Positions 25,262 to 34,434 are shown, numbered from the stretch's first letter. The stretch is 64,000 nt of DNA from UBA7803 sp034522075 (GCA_034522075.1 JAXHLO010000025.1:102737-166736), one strand, 5' to 3'. Notes: generated by a model from the sequence alone, not told the origin. Numbers and translations are program-made.

Positions 25262-25798
25262 TCAGTTCCTCGGTGCCAGCTCGAAGATCCATGTATCGCC
25301 TTCGGCGACGCTGCGCTCGATCTCCGCCACGGTTTCCGGCGTCGCTCCGCCCGCATATTTCTGTGCGAGTTTCTCTGCCACGCCCTCGATGACGGCTGGA
25401 TCGGTCACGCGCTCCAGTCGACGTTCGTAGCGCACGCCGTCGATGCGGGCCACTGCCAGGCCGTCGCCGCTGTCCGCCTCGAATGCCCAATCCTTCCAGA
25501 TGCGGCCCAGGAAGGAACGCATGTAGCCGGATGGAACATAGATTCTGCCGTCGCTCTCCATCACGAAGATCCGCCGGGAGCTCGGCGGATCGCCGAGCTG
25601 CAGCTCGATAGTGAAAATGTCGTCGGTAAAAGACCAGTCCGGTTCTTCACCGCGGTACAACTCGCCGGATACCAGTTCGCCGCCGGGAAACAGAACTGAA
25701 GGCCCGTCCGCGTCCTGGTGTTTGAGCTTCAACGTAAAAATGGTGACCGCCAGCAGCAGTACCATCAGCCCGACAATCTGGATCAACCATCTGAGCAT
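25262..25798 (-). CDS. Membrane-anchored hypothetical protein
   Basis: A 178-residue protein from ATG 25798 (MLRWLIQIVGLMVLLLAVTIF), an N-terminal anchor followed by a periplasmic domain. The domain is beta-rich (RGEEPDWSFTDDIFTIELQL, RRIFVMESDGRIYVPSGY) with later acidic helices (PAVIEGVAEKLAQKYAGG). The central part resembles the split-barrel layout of nitroreductase or pyridoxamine-phosphate-oxidase relatives, but I cannot identify a flavin site. An in-frame GTG/ATG further upstream (25858) only adds a low-quality stretch. It is coupled to the downstream 43-residue protein. Confidence 0.6.
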   Translation of the reverse strand: MLRWLIQIVGLMVLLLAVTIFTLKLKHQDADGPSVLFPGGELVSGELYRGEEPDWSFTDDIFTIELQLGDPPSSRRIFVMESDGRIYVPSGYMRSFLGRIWKDWAFEADSGDGLAVARIDGVRYERRLERVTDPAVIEGVAEKLAQKYAGGATPETVAEIERSVAEGDTWIFELAPRN

Positions 25799-25987
25799 CG
25801 ACACTCTCCCTCTCCTTGTCGGCCATGTTACAGCATCAGAAGCCGGCAGTGGCGCCACACAGATGATTTGCCGTTATCATGATCGAACCTGTGGGGAGCC
25901 TTCCCATGCGGACTGCAGTACGACTTAGCTGTCGAAGACCAGGCGGCTCGAACGACCACAGCATGTCGACCACTGCAGGAGACACAC

Positions 25988-26428
25988 ATGGACAACAACC
26001 AAACCGCTTCACCGCCACGCTGGTACTGGATCGTAGCCGGTCTCGCCTTGCTCTGGATGCTGTTTGGCGTCTTCGCCCTGATCATGGACCTCACCACCAG
26101 TGAGGCCGCTCTCGAAGGTCTGAGCGAAGCCGAGCGCCAGCTCTACTCGGCCCGGCCCACGTGGCTGTTCATCGTCTACGGCATAGCCACTGTCGGCGGA
26201 CTTTGCGGCGTCATCGGCCTGCTGTTGCGCAAGTCCTGGGCAGTGACCGTTCTGACATTGTCCCTGATCGCGGTGATCATTCAGTTCGGCTACGTGCTGT
26301 TCATCATGGGAGCCATCGAGGTAGTGGGCGCGGCTACCGCTCTGCCTTTACCCGTGGTGATATTCACCATCGGTCTGCTGCTGCTCTGGCTCGCATTGCG
26401 CGCCAGGCGGCTCGGGTGGCTCGGCTGA
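25988..26428 (+). CDS. Four-helix inner-membrane protein of unknown function
   Basis: A 146-residue protein with four hydrophobic helices at about 12-32, 57-77, 84-107 and 118-138, and a polar loop STSEAALEGLSEAERQLYS between the first two. Short tails and no catalytic residues suggest an accessory membrane protein. ATG 25988 follows GGAGACACAC. Similar unnamed membrane proteins are widespread in proteobacteria; no function is known. It converges on the next membrane gene. Confidence 0.65.
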   Translation: MDNNQTASPPRWYWIVAGLALLWMLFGVFALIMDLTTSEAALEGLSEAERQLYSARPTWLFIVYGIATVGGLCGVIGLLLRKSWAVTVLTLSLIAVIIQFGYVLFIMGAIEVVGAATALPLPVVIFTIGLLLLWLALRARRLGWLG

Positions 26429-26456
26429 ACCTGTCTGTGTTCGGCGGCTGCACCTT

Positions 26457-26816
26457 TCAAGCGCGGCCGTCGAGCCACAGCACCCCCAGACGATAACTGA
26501 GGAACAACGCAGCCAACCCCGTTCCGACAACCACCCAGGCCATCAGAATGTTGCCGGCCCGGGCCAGGCGGGCCCGCTGCCGGCGCGCCCATGACTGCTC
26601 CGGTGCGGCTGCCGGCGGTGCGCCGCGAAACCCGGTGAGCAAGGCGAACAGCCAGACACCCCAGATGGCCGCCAGCAGGCCCGGCGTCAGGTAGGTCGCC
26701 GGGGCAAGACCCACCGCCGCGGCGGCGAACAGGACAAAGCCTGCCGCACCAAGGACCACGGCCAGCGGCACGAGCATGCGCAGCCGTAGAGCGATTGCCT
26801 GCAGAAATTCCAGCAT
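26457..26816 (-). CDS. Hypothetical inner-membrane protein (119 aa)
   Basis: The start ATG 26816 opens MLEFLQAIALRLRMLVPLAV, with hydrophobic spans at about 13-32, 38-57 and 90-108. A longer frame up to 27032 exists but would overlap purU and its leader, so the shorter form is chosen. The loop after the second span is proline- and alanine-rich with basic residues (WARRQRARLARAG). Family not recognised. Confidence 0.55.
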   Translation of the reverse strand: MLEFLQAIALRLRMLVPLAVVLGAAGFVLFAAAAVGLAPATYLTPGLLAAIWGVWLFALLTGFRGAPPAAAPEQSWARRQRARLARAGNILMAWVVVGTGLAALFLSYRLGVLWLDGRA

Positions 26817-26940
26817 TGCGGCACCAGTGTACTGACCGGTTGATGCACTTGATACCGGACCGGACCGCCGTGCAAGACCCATCGACGCGGATACGACTAA
26901 ACTGAACCCACATCCACCGACTGCCGGGTCGAGCGTCAGC

Positions 26941-27825
26941 ATGCCAGCCCAACCGAACAGCCCCAGTGACATCCCCAGATACGTGCTCACACTGTCCTGC
27001 CCGGACAGGACCGGCATCGTCGCCGCCGTCACCGGCTTTCTGGCCCGTCATCGGGCGAACCTGGTGGATGCCTCGCACTTCAACGATGAAGATACGCGCA
27101 CATCGTTCGTGCGGGCGTTGTTCCACGATGACGGCAGCGGCATGCCCTCCATCGACGAACTCGGTCAACAGTTCGCCCCGCTGGCGCAGCAATTCGAGAT
27201 GCAGTGGCGCTTTCACCCGGAGGCACAGCCGTGCCGGACGCTGATCGCCGTGTCCACCGCAGGCCATTGCCTGTCCAGCATGCTGCACCGCTGGAGCATC
27301 GGGGCACTGCCCATTGAAGTGGTGGGTGTGGTTTCCAACCACCGGACTCTGGAAGCCCAGGCCAACTATCACAACGTGCCGTTCCACCATCTGCCCATCA
27401 CCGACGCCGGGCAGCGCGCCCAGGAAGCACAGCTGCAATCGCTGTGCGAGTCGCTGGACGTGGGCCTGCTGGTGCTGGCGCGCTACATGCGCATTCTCAG
27501 CCCGGAGTTCTGCCGCACCCTGCGCGGCCATGCCATCAACATCCATCACTCTTTTCTGCCGGGCTTCAAAGGCGCGCGCCCCTACCATCAGGCCTATGAG
27601 CGAGGTGTCAAACTGATCGGTGCCACGGCCCATTTCGTCACCGATGAACTGGATGAAGGCCCCATCATCGAGCAGGCCGTGGAACGCGTGGACCATACCT
27701 TCACGCCGGAAAAGCTCATCGACGTGGGCCGCGATCTGGAGTCTCTCGTGCTGAACCGGGCCGTCAAGTGGTATGCCGAGCACCGGGTCTTCGAGAACGC
27801 CACGAAGACCGTCGTGCTCAAATAG
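26941..27825 (+). CDS. purU: Formyltetrahydrofolate deformylase PurU
   Basis: A 294-residue enzyme that hydrolyses 10-formyl-THF to formate and THF, balancing one-carbon pools and supplying formate for PurT. An N-terminal ACT-type regulatory domain (YVLTLSCPDRTGIVAAVTGF, residues 14-33) precedes a formyltransferase domain. The catalytic region reads INIHHSFLPGFKGARPY with Asn200 and His202, and VTDELDEGPIIEQAVERV supplies the Asp. These are the standard residues for hydrolase activity in this fold. Length is normal. It is divergent from the 119-residue membrane protein and lies before the TonB unit. Confidence 0.95.
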   Translation: MPAQPNSPSDIPRYVLTLSCPDRTGIVAAVTGFLARHRANLVDASHFNDEDTRTSFVRALFHDDGSGMPSIDELGQQFAPLAQQFEMQWRFHPEAQPCRTLIAVSTAGHCLSSMLHRWSIGALPIEVVGVVSNHRTLEAQANYHNVPFHHLPITDAGQRAQEAQLQSLCESLDVGLLVLARYMRILSPEFCRTLRGHAINIHHSFLPGFKGARPYHQAYERGVKLIGATAHFVTDELDEGPIIEQAVERVDHTFTPEKLIDVGRDLESLVLNRAVKWYAEHRVFENATKTVVLK

Positions 27826-27894
27826 TCGGCGCATCGAACAAGTCTTCCTCCTGCCACGCATTGCAAATCCTTAGCCGGCTAGGTAATTTGTCGA

Positions 27895-27912
27895 TACTTC
27901 GGCACCGAAGTA
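27895..27912. promoter_or_regulatory. Perfect palindrome TACTTCGG-CA-CCGAAGTA (candidate operator of the TonB unit)
   Basis: Two eight-base arms match exactly around a two-base centre, 62 bases before the TonB receptor ATG. The spacer is too small for an RNA hairpin loop unless inner pairs open, so a protein-binding site is more plausible than a terminator. A second near-palindrome, CCTTAGCCGGCTAGG, lies at 27869-27883. Confidence 0.45.
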
Positions 27913-27974
27913 CCTGTGTACGCTGCCTCGGGGAGCGGCGGCACAAGCCTGCACGAACATACGAGGGAGAGAGA

Positions 27975-30170
27975 ATGAATACGTTATCCGCTGCACGCAG
28001 CGTCAATTCTGCCTGGCTGGCTCTGGGACTGCTGACGGCTACCGTGCCGTCAGTGGCATCGGACGCCGGAGATGCGTCGAGTACGGCCATCGAAGCCATT
28101 GTCGTCACGGCCCAGCGGGTGGAAGAGAATCTTCAGGACGTCCCCATAGCGGTGAGCGCCTACGGCGAAGAGGCGCTGTGGAACAACCGCATGAACTCGA
28201 TGATCGACATCGCCCAGCGCACGCCGAGCTTCGTCGCGACGGAAGTGAACCCCGGCGAACCCAACCTGACCATTCGTGGCATCGGAACAGAAGGTATCAA
28301 CTCCAATGCCGGGGGCGACGCCTCAGTGGTGCTGTTCGTAGATGGTGTGTACATCGGCCGCGGGGGTGCCGCGCCGCTCGATCTCTACGACCTGGAACGC
28401 GTTGAAGTGCTGCGCGGCCCCCAGGGCACCCTGTTCGGCAAGAACGTGGTGGGCGGCGCCATCAGTCTCACCAGCCGGCGGCCGTCCTTCGATGACGACT
28501 TCGTCGAAGTGAGCGGCACCTTCGGCAACTACGATCGGGTGGAGCTCATCGGCCGATTCAACCGGGCGCTCAGCAGCACGGTGGCGATTTCCGGCGCCGT
28601 CAGTTCCCGGCAGCGCGATGGTTATACACTCAACGAGACCACGGGCAACTGGGTCGACGACGAAAAGTCCGCCGGCGGCCGGCTGTCCCTGCGTTATACA
28701 CCGAACGACGAGCTGGACGCGCTCTTCACGATCGACGCCGTCGATCAGGATCAGCGCGGCCAGCCCCGTGACAACGTCTGCGATGCCAGCTTCAACGGCG
28801 GCGTGCACTGCGTGGGTGTCAATCCGGATCCGCGCCGGGTCAATGCCGTGGACGACGGCTACCTGCGCCGCGAAGTGATGGGACTCACCGCCAACGTCGA
28901 CTACGCAACCGCCTGGGGCACCCTGACCTCGGTCACCGCTTACCGCACAGCCGACTACTCACATGCCGATCCGTTCTTCAGCAACCCCATCAATCCGCCG
29001 GCCCAGATCGAGTCGTTCAACGAGAACATCGAAGACACCAGCCAGTTCAGCCAGGAAGTCCGTCTGGCCTTCGACGCTCCGGCCTACGGCCTCAGCGGCG
29101 TGGCCGGAATCTACTATCTGTTCGAGGATATAGAGCGCAATGAAATTCTGGTGCAGGACTTCCCGGTTCCAGTCGTCACGGGAACCGGATCGTTTCCCCA
29201 GCAGGTCGATTCCTCGAGCTACGCCGTGTTCGGTCAGGTGAACTACGACATCAGTGAGCACCTGACCGCCAGTGTCGGTGCACGCATGACCTGGGAGGAG
29301 AAAGACGCAGACCTGGCCGGCGTTCTCATCGAGGGGCCCGGCCTGCCGCCGCCGCTGGCCGAGGAGTACGACATCAGTGCAGATGAGAACTGGAGCGCCT
29401 TCACCCCGCGCTTTGCCCTCAACTATCGCCTGAACGACGATGCCATGGTCTATGCCAGCGCCGCCCGCGGCTTCAAGAGTGGCGGCTTCCAGGGCACGGC
29501 GGGCACCGCGGCGAGCGCGGCGACACCCTACGACCCGGAATTCGCCTGGAGCTATGAACTCGGTGCCAAGACCCAGTGGCTGGACGACAGCGTGCGGGTG
29601 AACGCGGCGGCATTCCACATCGACTACGAAGATCTGCAGGTTTCGCAGCTCGTCCCGCTGTGCTGCGTGGTGATCGGCAACGCCGCGACCGCCGAGATAA
29701 ACGGCGTGGAAATCGAAACCATCTACCGTCCCACGCCGGCTATCGACATCAATGCCAGCTACAGCTGGCTGGACGCCGAGTACGACAGTTTCGCCGGCGG
29801 CGCCACGGCGGATCACTCCGGCAACACCCTGCAGCGGGCGCCGGAACACAAATGGAACCTGGGCGCACAGTATGAATGGATGCTGGGCGACGTCGGCACG
29901 CTGCTCGCCCGGGTGGACTGGACGCAGCAGAGCAAGATCTTCTTCGAGGCTTCCAACACGCCGCTGGAGGCACAGGGCAGCTACGACATGATCGATGCGC
30001 GCCTGGCGCTGCGCGCCCACGACGATAGCTGGGAAGTGGCCCTGTGGGGCAAGAACCTGGATGACGCTCTGGTGAAGACCCACGTGGTCGCCTTTGCACC
30101 GTTCCAGCAGAAGCTCAACACCTACCAGCCGCCGCGCACCTACGGTGTCACCCTGCGGTTTCGCCAATAG
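27975..30170 (+). CDS. TonB-dependent outer-membrane receptor
   Basis: A 731-residue receptor. ATG 27975 follows GAGGGAGAGAG and opens a signal peptide ending near VASDA. A TonB-box-like stretch (IEAIVVTAQ) is followed by the plug domain (LQDVPIAVSAYGEEAL, GGDASVVLFVDGVYIGR, VEVLRGPQGTLFGKNVVGG) and a barrel ending with the aromatic terminal strand TYGVTLRFRQ. It resembles the receptors found in proteobacteria that import complex organic substrates rather than a specific named siderophore receptor. The longer frame from 27768 runs through purU and is not the start. A DUF3237 and an MFS gene follow within 20 bases. Confidence 0.93.
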   Translation: MNTLSAARSVNSAWLALGLLTATVPSVASDAGDASSTAIEAIVVTAQRVEENLQDVPIAVSAYGEEALWNNRMNSMIDIAQRTPSFVATEVNPGEPNLTIRGIGTEGINSNAGGDASVVLFVDGVYIGRGGAAPLDLYDLERVEVLRGPQGTLFGKNVVGGAISLTSRRPSFDDDFVEVSGTFGNYDRVELIGRFNRALSSTVAISGAVSSRQRDGYTLNETTGNWVDDEKSAGGRLSLRYTPNDELDALFTIDAVDQDQRGQPRDNVCDASFNGGVHCVGVNPDPRRVNAVDDGYLRREVMGLTANVDYATAWGTLTSVTAYRTADYSHADPFFSNPINPPAQIESFNENIEDTSQFSQEVRLAFDAPAYGLSGVAGIYYLFEDIERNEILVQDFPVPVVTGTGSFPQQVDSSSYAVFGQVNYDISEHLTASVGARMTWEEKDADLAGVLIEGPGLPPPLAEEYDISADENWSAFTPRFALNYRLNDDAMVYASAARGFKSGGFQGTAGTAASAATPYDPEFAWSYELGAKTQWLDDSVRVNAAAFHIDYEDLQVSQLVPLCCVVIGNAATAEINGVEIETIYRPTPAIDINASYSWLDAEYDSFAGGATADHSGNTLQRAPEHKWNLGAQYEWMLGDVGTLLARVDWTQQSKIFFEASNTPLEAQGSYDMIDARLALRAHDDSWEVALWGKNLDDALVKTHVVAFAPFQQKLNTYQPPRTYGVTLRFRQ

Positions 30171-30189
30171 CCGGCAGGGAGACGCAGTC

Positions 30190-30678
30190 GTGCATGAAGA
30201 ACTCGACGGACAGTTTCTGTGTGAAGTGTCCATAGAACTGGATGCGGCGGCACCACTTGCCGTCGGCGCCTCGCCCTGGCGCAACCGCCGGGTCAGCGAT
30301 ATCGTCGGCGGACGTTTCGCGGGCCCGCGGTTGTCCGGAGCCGTACGCCGCAGCGGAGCCGACTGGTCGGAGGGCGGCCGCGCGGCCGACGGCGGCATCG
30401 CCACCGCCCTCGACGTGCGTTCGTTGTGGGAAACCGACGACGGGGCATTGATCTATGTGAACTACGGCGGCCGCCTGGTGGTCCCTGCCGGTGCGGTGGA
30501 AGACTTTCGCCAGGCGGAAACCGTGGAAGCCCTGGAACCCGACGCCTACTACTTCCGCATCTGCCCGTTGTTCGAAACCGGCGCCGAGCGCTACGCCTGG
30601 CTGAACGAGATCGTCGCGGTAGGTATGGGCCGGCGAACCCGCAGCGGCGTGGTGTACCGCATCTTTCAGGTAACCTGA
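30190..30678 (+). CDS. DUF3237-family protein
   Basis: A 162-residue soluble protein. GTG 30190 is chosen because GGCAGGGAG lies just before it and the true family start (LDGQFLCEVSIELD) follows. The stretch GGRFAGPRLSGAVRRSGADW, then LDVRSLWETDDGALIYVNYG and LNEIVAVGMGRR, are DUF3237 hallmarks. Proteins of this family occur with catabolic gene clusters in proteobacteria and actinobacteria, and their biochemical role is not established. The stop overlaps the MFS start (ATGA), showing tight coupling to the carrier. Confidence 0.85.
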   Translation: MHEELDGQFLCEVSIELDAAAPLAVGASPWRNRRVSDIVGGRFAGPRLSGAVRRSGADWSEGGRAADGGIATALDVRSLWETDDGALIYVNYGGRLVVPAGAVEDFRQAETVEALEPDAYYFRICPLFETGAERYAWLNEIVAVGMGRRTRSGVVYRIFQVT

Positions 30679-32039
30679 TGACGTCTGTGCCCCGCGCGTG
30701 GGGTGCCCTGCTGGTGCTGATGCTGGCGTACACCATCTCGTTCGTCGATCGCACCATCATCAGCCTGTTGATCCCGCCAATTCAGCGCGATCTCGGCATC
30801 TCCGACACGCAGGTGAGCCTGCTGGCAGGCTTCGCGTTCGCCATCTTCTATACCTTCATGGGCATTCCGCTGGGGCGAATCGCCGACCGCTGCAACCGGC
30901 GCAACCTCATCGCCTTCGGAATCACCGTGTGGTGCCTGATGACCGCAGCCTGCGGCCTGGCGCGCAACTTCTGGCACCTGTTCTTCGCCCGGGTGGGCGT
31001 GGGCATCGGCGAAGCTGCGCTGTCGCCGGCGGCTTATTCCATGATCAGCGACCTGTTCCCCCGTGACCAGCTCGGCCGGGCCATTGCGGTGTATTCCGTG
31101 GGGTTACCGGTTGGATCGGGTCTGGCACTGCTGATCGGCGGCTGGGTGGTAGGGCTGGTGGCGGATCTGCCGCCGGTCACGGTCCCGATGATCGGTACCC
31201 TGTATTCCTGGCAGCTGACCTTCGTGCTGGTGGGCCTGCCCGGGGTGGCCGTTGCCCTCATGGTCATGATGATGCGCGAGCCGGTACGCCGCGGCCGCGT
31301 GACGGATGCGGCGCAGGCCCCCGCCAGCGTCGGCCTGGTGGCCTTCCTCGGTGCCAACCGGCGAGTGCTGCTGCACCATTTCGGCGGGCTGGCGCTGCTG
31401 GTGATCATCGTCTACGGCAGCACGGCATGGATTCCCACGTTTTTCATTCGCAGCCATGGGTGGACGGCTACCGAAATCGGCTACGCCTATGGGGTGATCT
31501 TCATGACCTGCGGTTCCGCCGGACTGCTGATAGGCGGACAACTCGCCGACCGCTGGTGGCGCAACGGCCGCAGTGATGCGCACCTGCGGGTGGTGTTGTG
31601 GTCGGTATCCACCATGACGCCCTGCTTCGTGCTGATGCCGCTGGTGCCTTCCGCCTACGCGGCCGTCGCCCTGCTGGCACTGGCCACGTTCACGTCGAGC
31701 CTGCATGGCGGGGTCGCCGGAGCTGCGCTGCAACTCATCACGCCCAACGAGCTCCGCGGCCAGATGACGGCCGTCTACTTCTTCATCGCCAACCTCATCG
31801 GTCTGGGGCTCGGCCCAACAGCGGTCGCGCTCATTACCGACTTCGGCTTGGGTGATCAGCAGCTGCTTGGCATATCTCTGGCCGTGCTGGCGGGTATTGC
31901 CGGACCGCTGTCAGCGCTGATTCTGGCCACGGGGCTCGTTCACTACCGGCGCAGTGCACAGCATTTCCGTGTACTCACCGGTGAGTCGCCGCCGGATCCG
32001 GGCGGAAGTAACGGTCAGAATCCGCAAGCAGCCAGGTGA
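30678..32039 (+). CDS. MFS transporter (spinster-like / carboxylate-type)
   Basis: A 453-residue inner-membrane carrier with twelve helices. ATG 30678 overlaps the DUF3237 stop (ATGA). The family signature GIPLGRIADRCNRRNLIAFG lies near 65-85 and FFARVGVGIGEAALSPAAY near 103-121. The pattern LAYTISFVDRTIISLLIPPI at the start resembles the spinster-like MFS branch that is often found next to TonB receptors in catabolic clusters. It is probably the inner-membrane uptake step for the ligand brought in by the receptor. Its last 65 bases overlap the convergent peptidase gene. Confidence 0.9.
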   Translation: MTSVPRAWGALLVLMLAYTISFVDRTIISLLIPPIQRDLGISDTQVSLLAGFAFAIFYTFMGIPLGRIADRCNRRNLIAFGITVWCLMTAACGLARNFWHLFFARVGVGIGEAALSPAAYSMISDLFPRDQLGRAIAVYSVGLPVGSGLALLIGGWVVGLVADLPPVTVPMIGTLYSWQLTFVLVGLPGVAVALMVMMMREPVRRGRVTDAAQAPASVGLVAFLGANRRVLLHHFGGLALLVIIVYGSTAWIPTFFIRSHGWTATEIGYAYGVIFMTCGSAGLLIGGQLADRWWRNGRSDAHLRVVLWSVSTMTPCFVLMPLVPSAYAAVALLALATFTSSLHGGVAGAALQLITPNELRGQMTAVYFFIANLIGLGLGPTAVALITDFGLGDQQLLGISLAVLAGIAGPLSALILATGLVHYRRSAQHFRVLTGESPPDPGGSNGQNPQAAR

Positions 32040-33414
32040 ACATGGCCCAGGCCGCCACGTTCTGTGCCAGCTCCCCGGGGACGATCTTGTCGAAAGTGTC
32101 GTCGGGCGTGTGGTGGAACTCGAAATAGTCCTCGCCGTTCTGCTCCAATCGTGCCACCGGCATGCCGGCGCCCTGTAACGGAATCATGTCCGGGCCGCCG
32201 CCGGCATCGTTGCCGCCGCGGATGATGCCGAGAAAGGCCATTTCCCGGTGCATGGCATCGAAGAACCCGAGGGCATGCTCGCCGACGTTGGACGACAGAC
32301 GCCACACCTCCCGGGCGCCGAAGTCGGATTCCGAACCGATGATGTGATCGTCCAGGGTACCGTCTTCAATTCGCGCCCTGGCATAAGCCCGGGCACCGAC
32401 CAGACCCACCTCCTCGGCACCGAACAGCACGATGCGAATTGTGCGGCGCGGACGCTGCGGCAGATCCATGATCAGCTTGGCGGCCGCGGTGACGATGCCC
32501 ACTCCGGCACCGTCGTCCAGTGCCCCGGTACCGGCATCCCAGCTATCCAGGTGCGCCCCGATGACGACGATCTCCTCAGGCGCCTCGGCGCCCCGCACTT
32601 CGGCGATGACGTTACCGCTGGTCGTTTCCCCACGCCAGCCGGCCCGGGTACGCAAGCGGACGCGCACGGTCTCGCCCTGCCCGTGAATGCGCTCGATCTG
32701 ATCGGCATCGGGCGCCGACACGGCCAGCGCCGGAATCGCAGCCTGCCGGCCCTCGGGAAAACTCATCATGCCGGTATGGGCAAAGCGATGACTGGAGGTG
32801 CCCACCGAGCGGATCAGCAGACCGGCAGCACCGCGGGCTTCCGCCTCCAGCCAGCCGCGCTGGCGCTTGCGGTTGGCCCAGCCGTAGCCCTCGCCGGTAC
32901 GCGACGCCGTCATACGATCGTTGACGAACACCAGTTTGCCGGCCAGGGCATCTTCCGCATCGTCCGACTCCACCAGTTCGTCGAAACTGGCAAAGAATGC
33001 CAGCTCCGCTTCCAGGCCGCCGTCCGGCGTCGCACCCGCCCCACCCAGCGACAGCGCATAGAGCGGCTGCGGATAGGGTTCGGTTATGGCCACTTCCTCA
33101 TAGACGCTGTCGCCCCGCGTCCACAACTTCAGGGGAAAGGGCTCTACACGCACGTTGTCGAAGCCGAGTTCGGTGAGCTCCCGGACCGCCCAATCGCGGG
33201 CGCGCGCCTCCTGGGGCGTACCGGCCAGCCGCGGACCCACCTCGGTGGTCAGGGAACGGACGATGTCGTAGGCCAGATCACTGGACAACGCCGTTTGCGC
33301 CAGATTCCGGGCGGTCTGCCGCGACTCCCCGGTGAAAGGTTCGGCGGCAGTCTGCGCAACCGCAAAGCCTGCAGCGCCCGTGATCAAGGCGACAGTGAAT
33401 ATTCTACCCAGCAT
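31975..33414 (-). CDS. Secreted M28-family metallopeptidase
   Basis: A 479-residue exported peptidase. From ATG 33414 (MLGRIFTVALITGAAGFAVA) there is a signal peptide, and a PA-type insertion follows at about 130-230 (GLLIRSVGTSSHRFAHTG). The zinc site is spread over GAHLDSWDAGTGALDDGAG (His and Asp), FGAEEVGLVGARAYA (catalytic Glu and ligand Glu), a later Asp in SDFGA and a C-terminal His in FHHTPDDTFD. It would remove N-terminal amino acids or dipeptides in the periplasm or outside. Its end overlaps the MFS gene by 65 bases in convergent orientation. Confidence 0.9.
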   Translation of the reverse strand: MLGRIFTVALITGAAGFAVAQTAAEPFTGESRQTARNLAQTALSSDLAYDIVRSLTTEVGPRLAGTPQEARARDWAVRELTELGFDNVRVEPFPLKLWTRGDSVYEEVAITEPYPQPLYALSLGGAGATPDGGLEAELAFFASFDELVESDDAEDALAGKLVFVNDRMTASRTGEGYGWANRKRQRGWLEAEARGAAGLLIRSVGTSSHRFAHTGMMSFPEGRQAAIPALAVSAPDADQIERIHGQGETVRVRLRTRAGWRGETTSGNVIAEVRGAEAPEEIVVIGAHLDSWDAGTGALDDGAGVGIVTAAAKLIMDLPQRPRRTIRIVLFGAEEVGLVGARAYARARIEDGTLDDHIIGSESDFGAREVWRLSSNVGEHALGFFDAMHREMAFLGIIRGGNDAGGGPDMIPLQGAGMPVARLEQNGEDYFEFHHTPDDTFDKIVPGELAQNVAAWAMFTWLLADSDRYFRPDPAATHR

Positions 33415-33436
33415 GCGTTGTCCTCTTTGTCGGCAG

Positions 33437-34411
33437 TCAAAGGTCGGCTGCGACCTCGGCCTGCAGGAATTCCCGTACGTCCGCGGCGGTACGCTGCGGC
33501 GCTTCCTCCATGGGCACATGGCCGAGTTCCGGATAAACCACCAGCCGTGAATCGGCAATGGCAGCGTGGAAGCGTTCGGCGTAGCGCACGTCGATCAGGG
33601 TGTCCCGGGCGCCCCACAGAATCAGCGTCGGAGCCGTGATGCTGGCGGGATCGGCGGCGCTGCCCGTCTCAGCGCGCGGTTGGCCGAAACCGGACAGAAT
33701 CGCCTCACGGCTGCCTTCACGCAGCGCAAGATCCCGGTAGCGGGCGATCAGTTCGTCATCCACCACATCTGCATCGTTGTACGCCGCCCGCAGGCCCTGC
33801 TCCACCAGCACAGCGGGGTCGACGTAGCGAGCCACGGCACGAAACCACGGCTGCTCAAGCAATCTGAAGGCAATGGGTGTGCGCCCGGCAGGCTCTTCGC
33901 TGCTCGGCTCACGCCAGTTCCGTGGCGGAGAGGCATCCACCAGGATCAGGGCTGCCACCTGGCCCGGCTGCTCGAGGGCATAACGCCAGGCCACGCCGCC
34001 GCCCATGGAATTACCGCCGAGCACGAAGCGCTCGACTGCCAGGTGGTCCAATACCGCCTGCACCGTCTCCATCTGTGCACTGCGGCTGTAGTCGCCGTCC
34101 GGCACCTGGCCGGTGAGGCCGTGGCCGGGCAGATCCATCGTCACCACGCGGTACGTGTCGCCCAACTCCCGTACCCAGGGCTCCCAGGTGTGTAACGAGG
34201 CATTGGCACCGTGTACCAGCACCAGCGGCACGCCGCCGGGTTGCCCCTGATCCCGGAAGTGCACGCGCGCGCCGGAGGCGGTGGTCAGAAACCCGGATGC
34301 CTCGTTGCTGTAGCGACCATCTACCTCCTGCGCCGGCAGATCTTCCTCGAACAGCCAGAACACGCCGACGATCAACAGCAGTGCCGCCGTCGTAATGAGA
34401 AATCTCAGCAT
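33437..34411 (-). CDS. Alpha/beta hydrolase with N-terminal anchor
   Basis: A 324-residue protein beginning MLRFLITTAALLLIVGVFWL, a signal anchor, then a periplasmic alpha/beta hydrolase. The oxyanion motif is LVLVHGANASLHTW. The nucleophile elbow is GNSMGG (Ser), the acid is in GARDTLIDVRYAE, and the catalytic His is in LGHVPMEE. It hydrolyses an ester, lactone or similar bond; the fold alone gives no substrate. It lies 22 bases upstream of the M28 peptidase on the same strand, so the two are probably one transcript. An inverted repeat sits just upstream. Confidence 0.88.
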   Translation of the reverse strand: MLRFLITTAALLLIVGVFWLFEEDLPAQEVDGRYSNEASGFLTTASGARVHFRDQGQPGGVPLVLVHGANASLHTWEPWVRELGDTYRVVTMDLPGHGLTGQVPDGDYSRSAQMETVQAVLDHLAVERFVLGGNSMGGGVAWRYALEQPGQVAALILVDASPPRNWREPSSEEPAGRTPIAFRLLEQPWFRAVARYVDPAVLVEQGLRAAYNDADVVDDELIARYRDLALREGSREAILSGFGQPRAETGSAADPASITAPTLILWGARDTLIDVRYAERFHAAIADSRLVVYPELGHVPMEEAPQRTAADVREFLQAEVAADL

Positions 34412-34434
34412 GACATCTGCGCATGGACAATACG

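Noticed and set aside
26290..27861. A 523-codon open frame on the minus strand
   Set aside because: It is antisense to purU, whose catalytic motifs are complete; long antisense frames are expected in GC-rich DNA.
28959..30404. A 481-codon minus-strand frame
   Set aside because: It is a shadow of the TonB receptor; no recognisable domain and poor amino-acid composition.
32248..33639. A 463-codon plus-strand frame rich in Gly, Arg and His
   Set aside because: It is antisense to the M28 peptidase with its full metal site.
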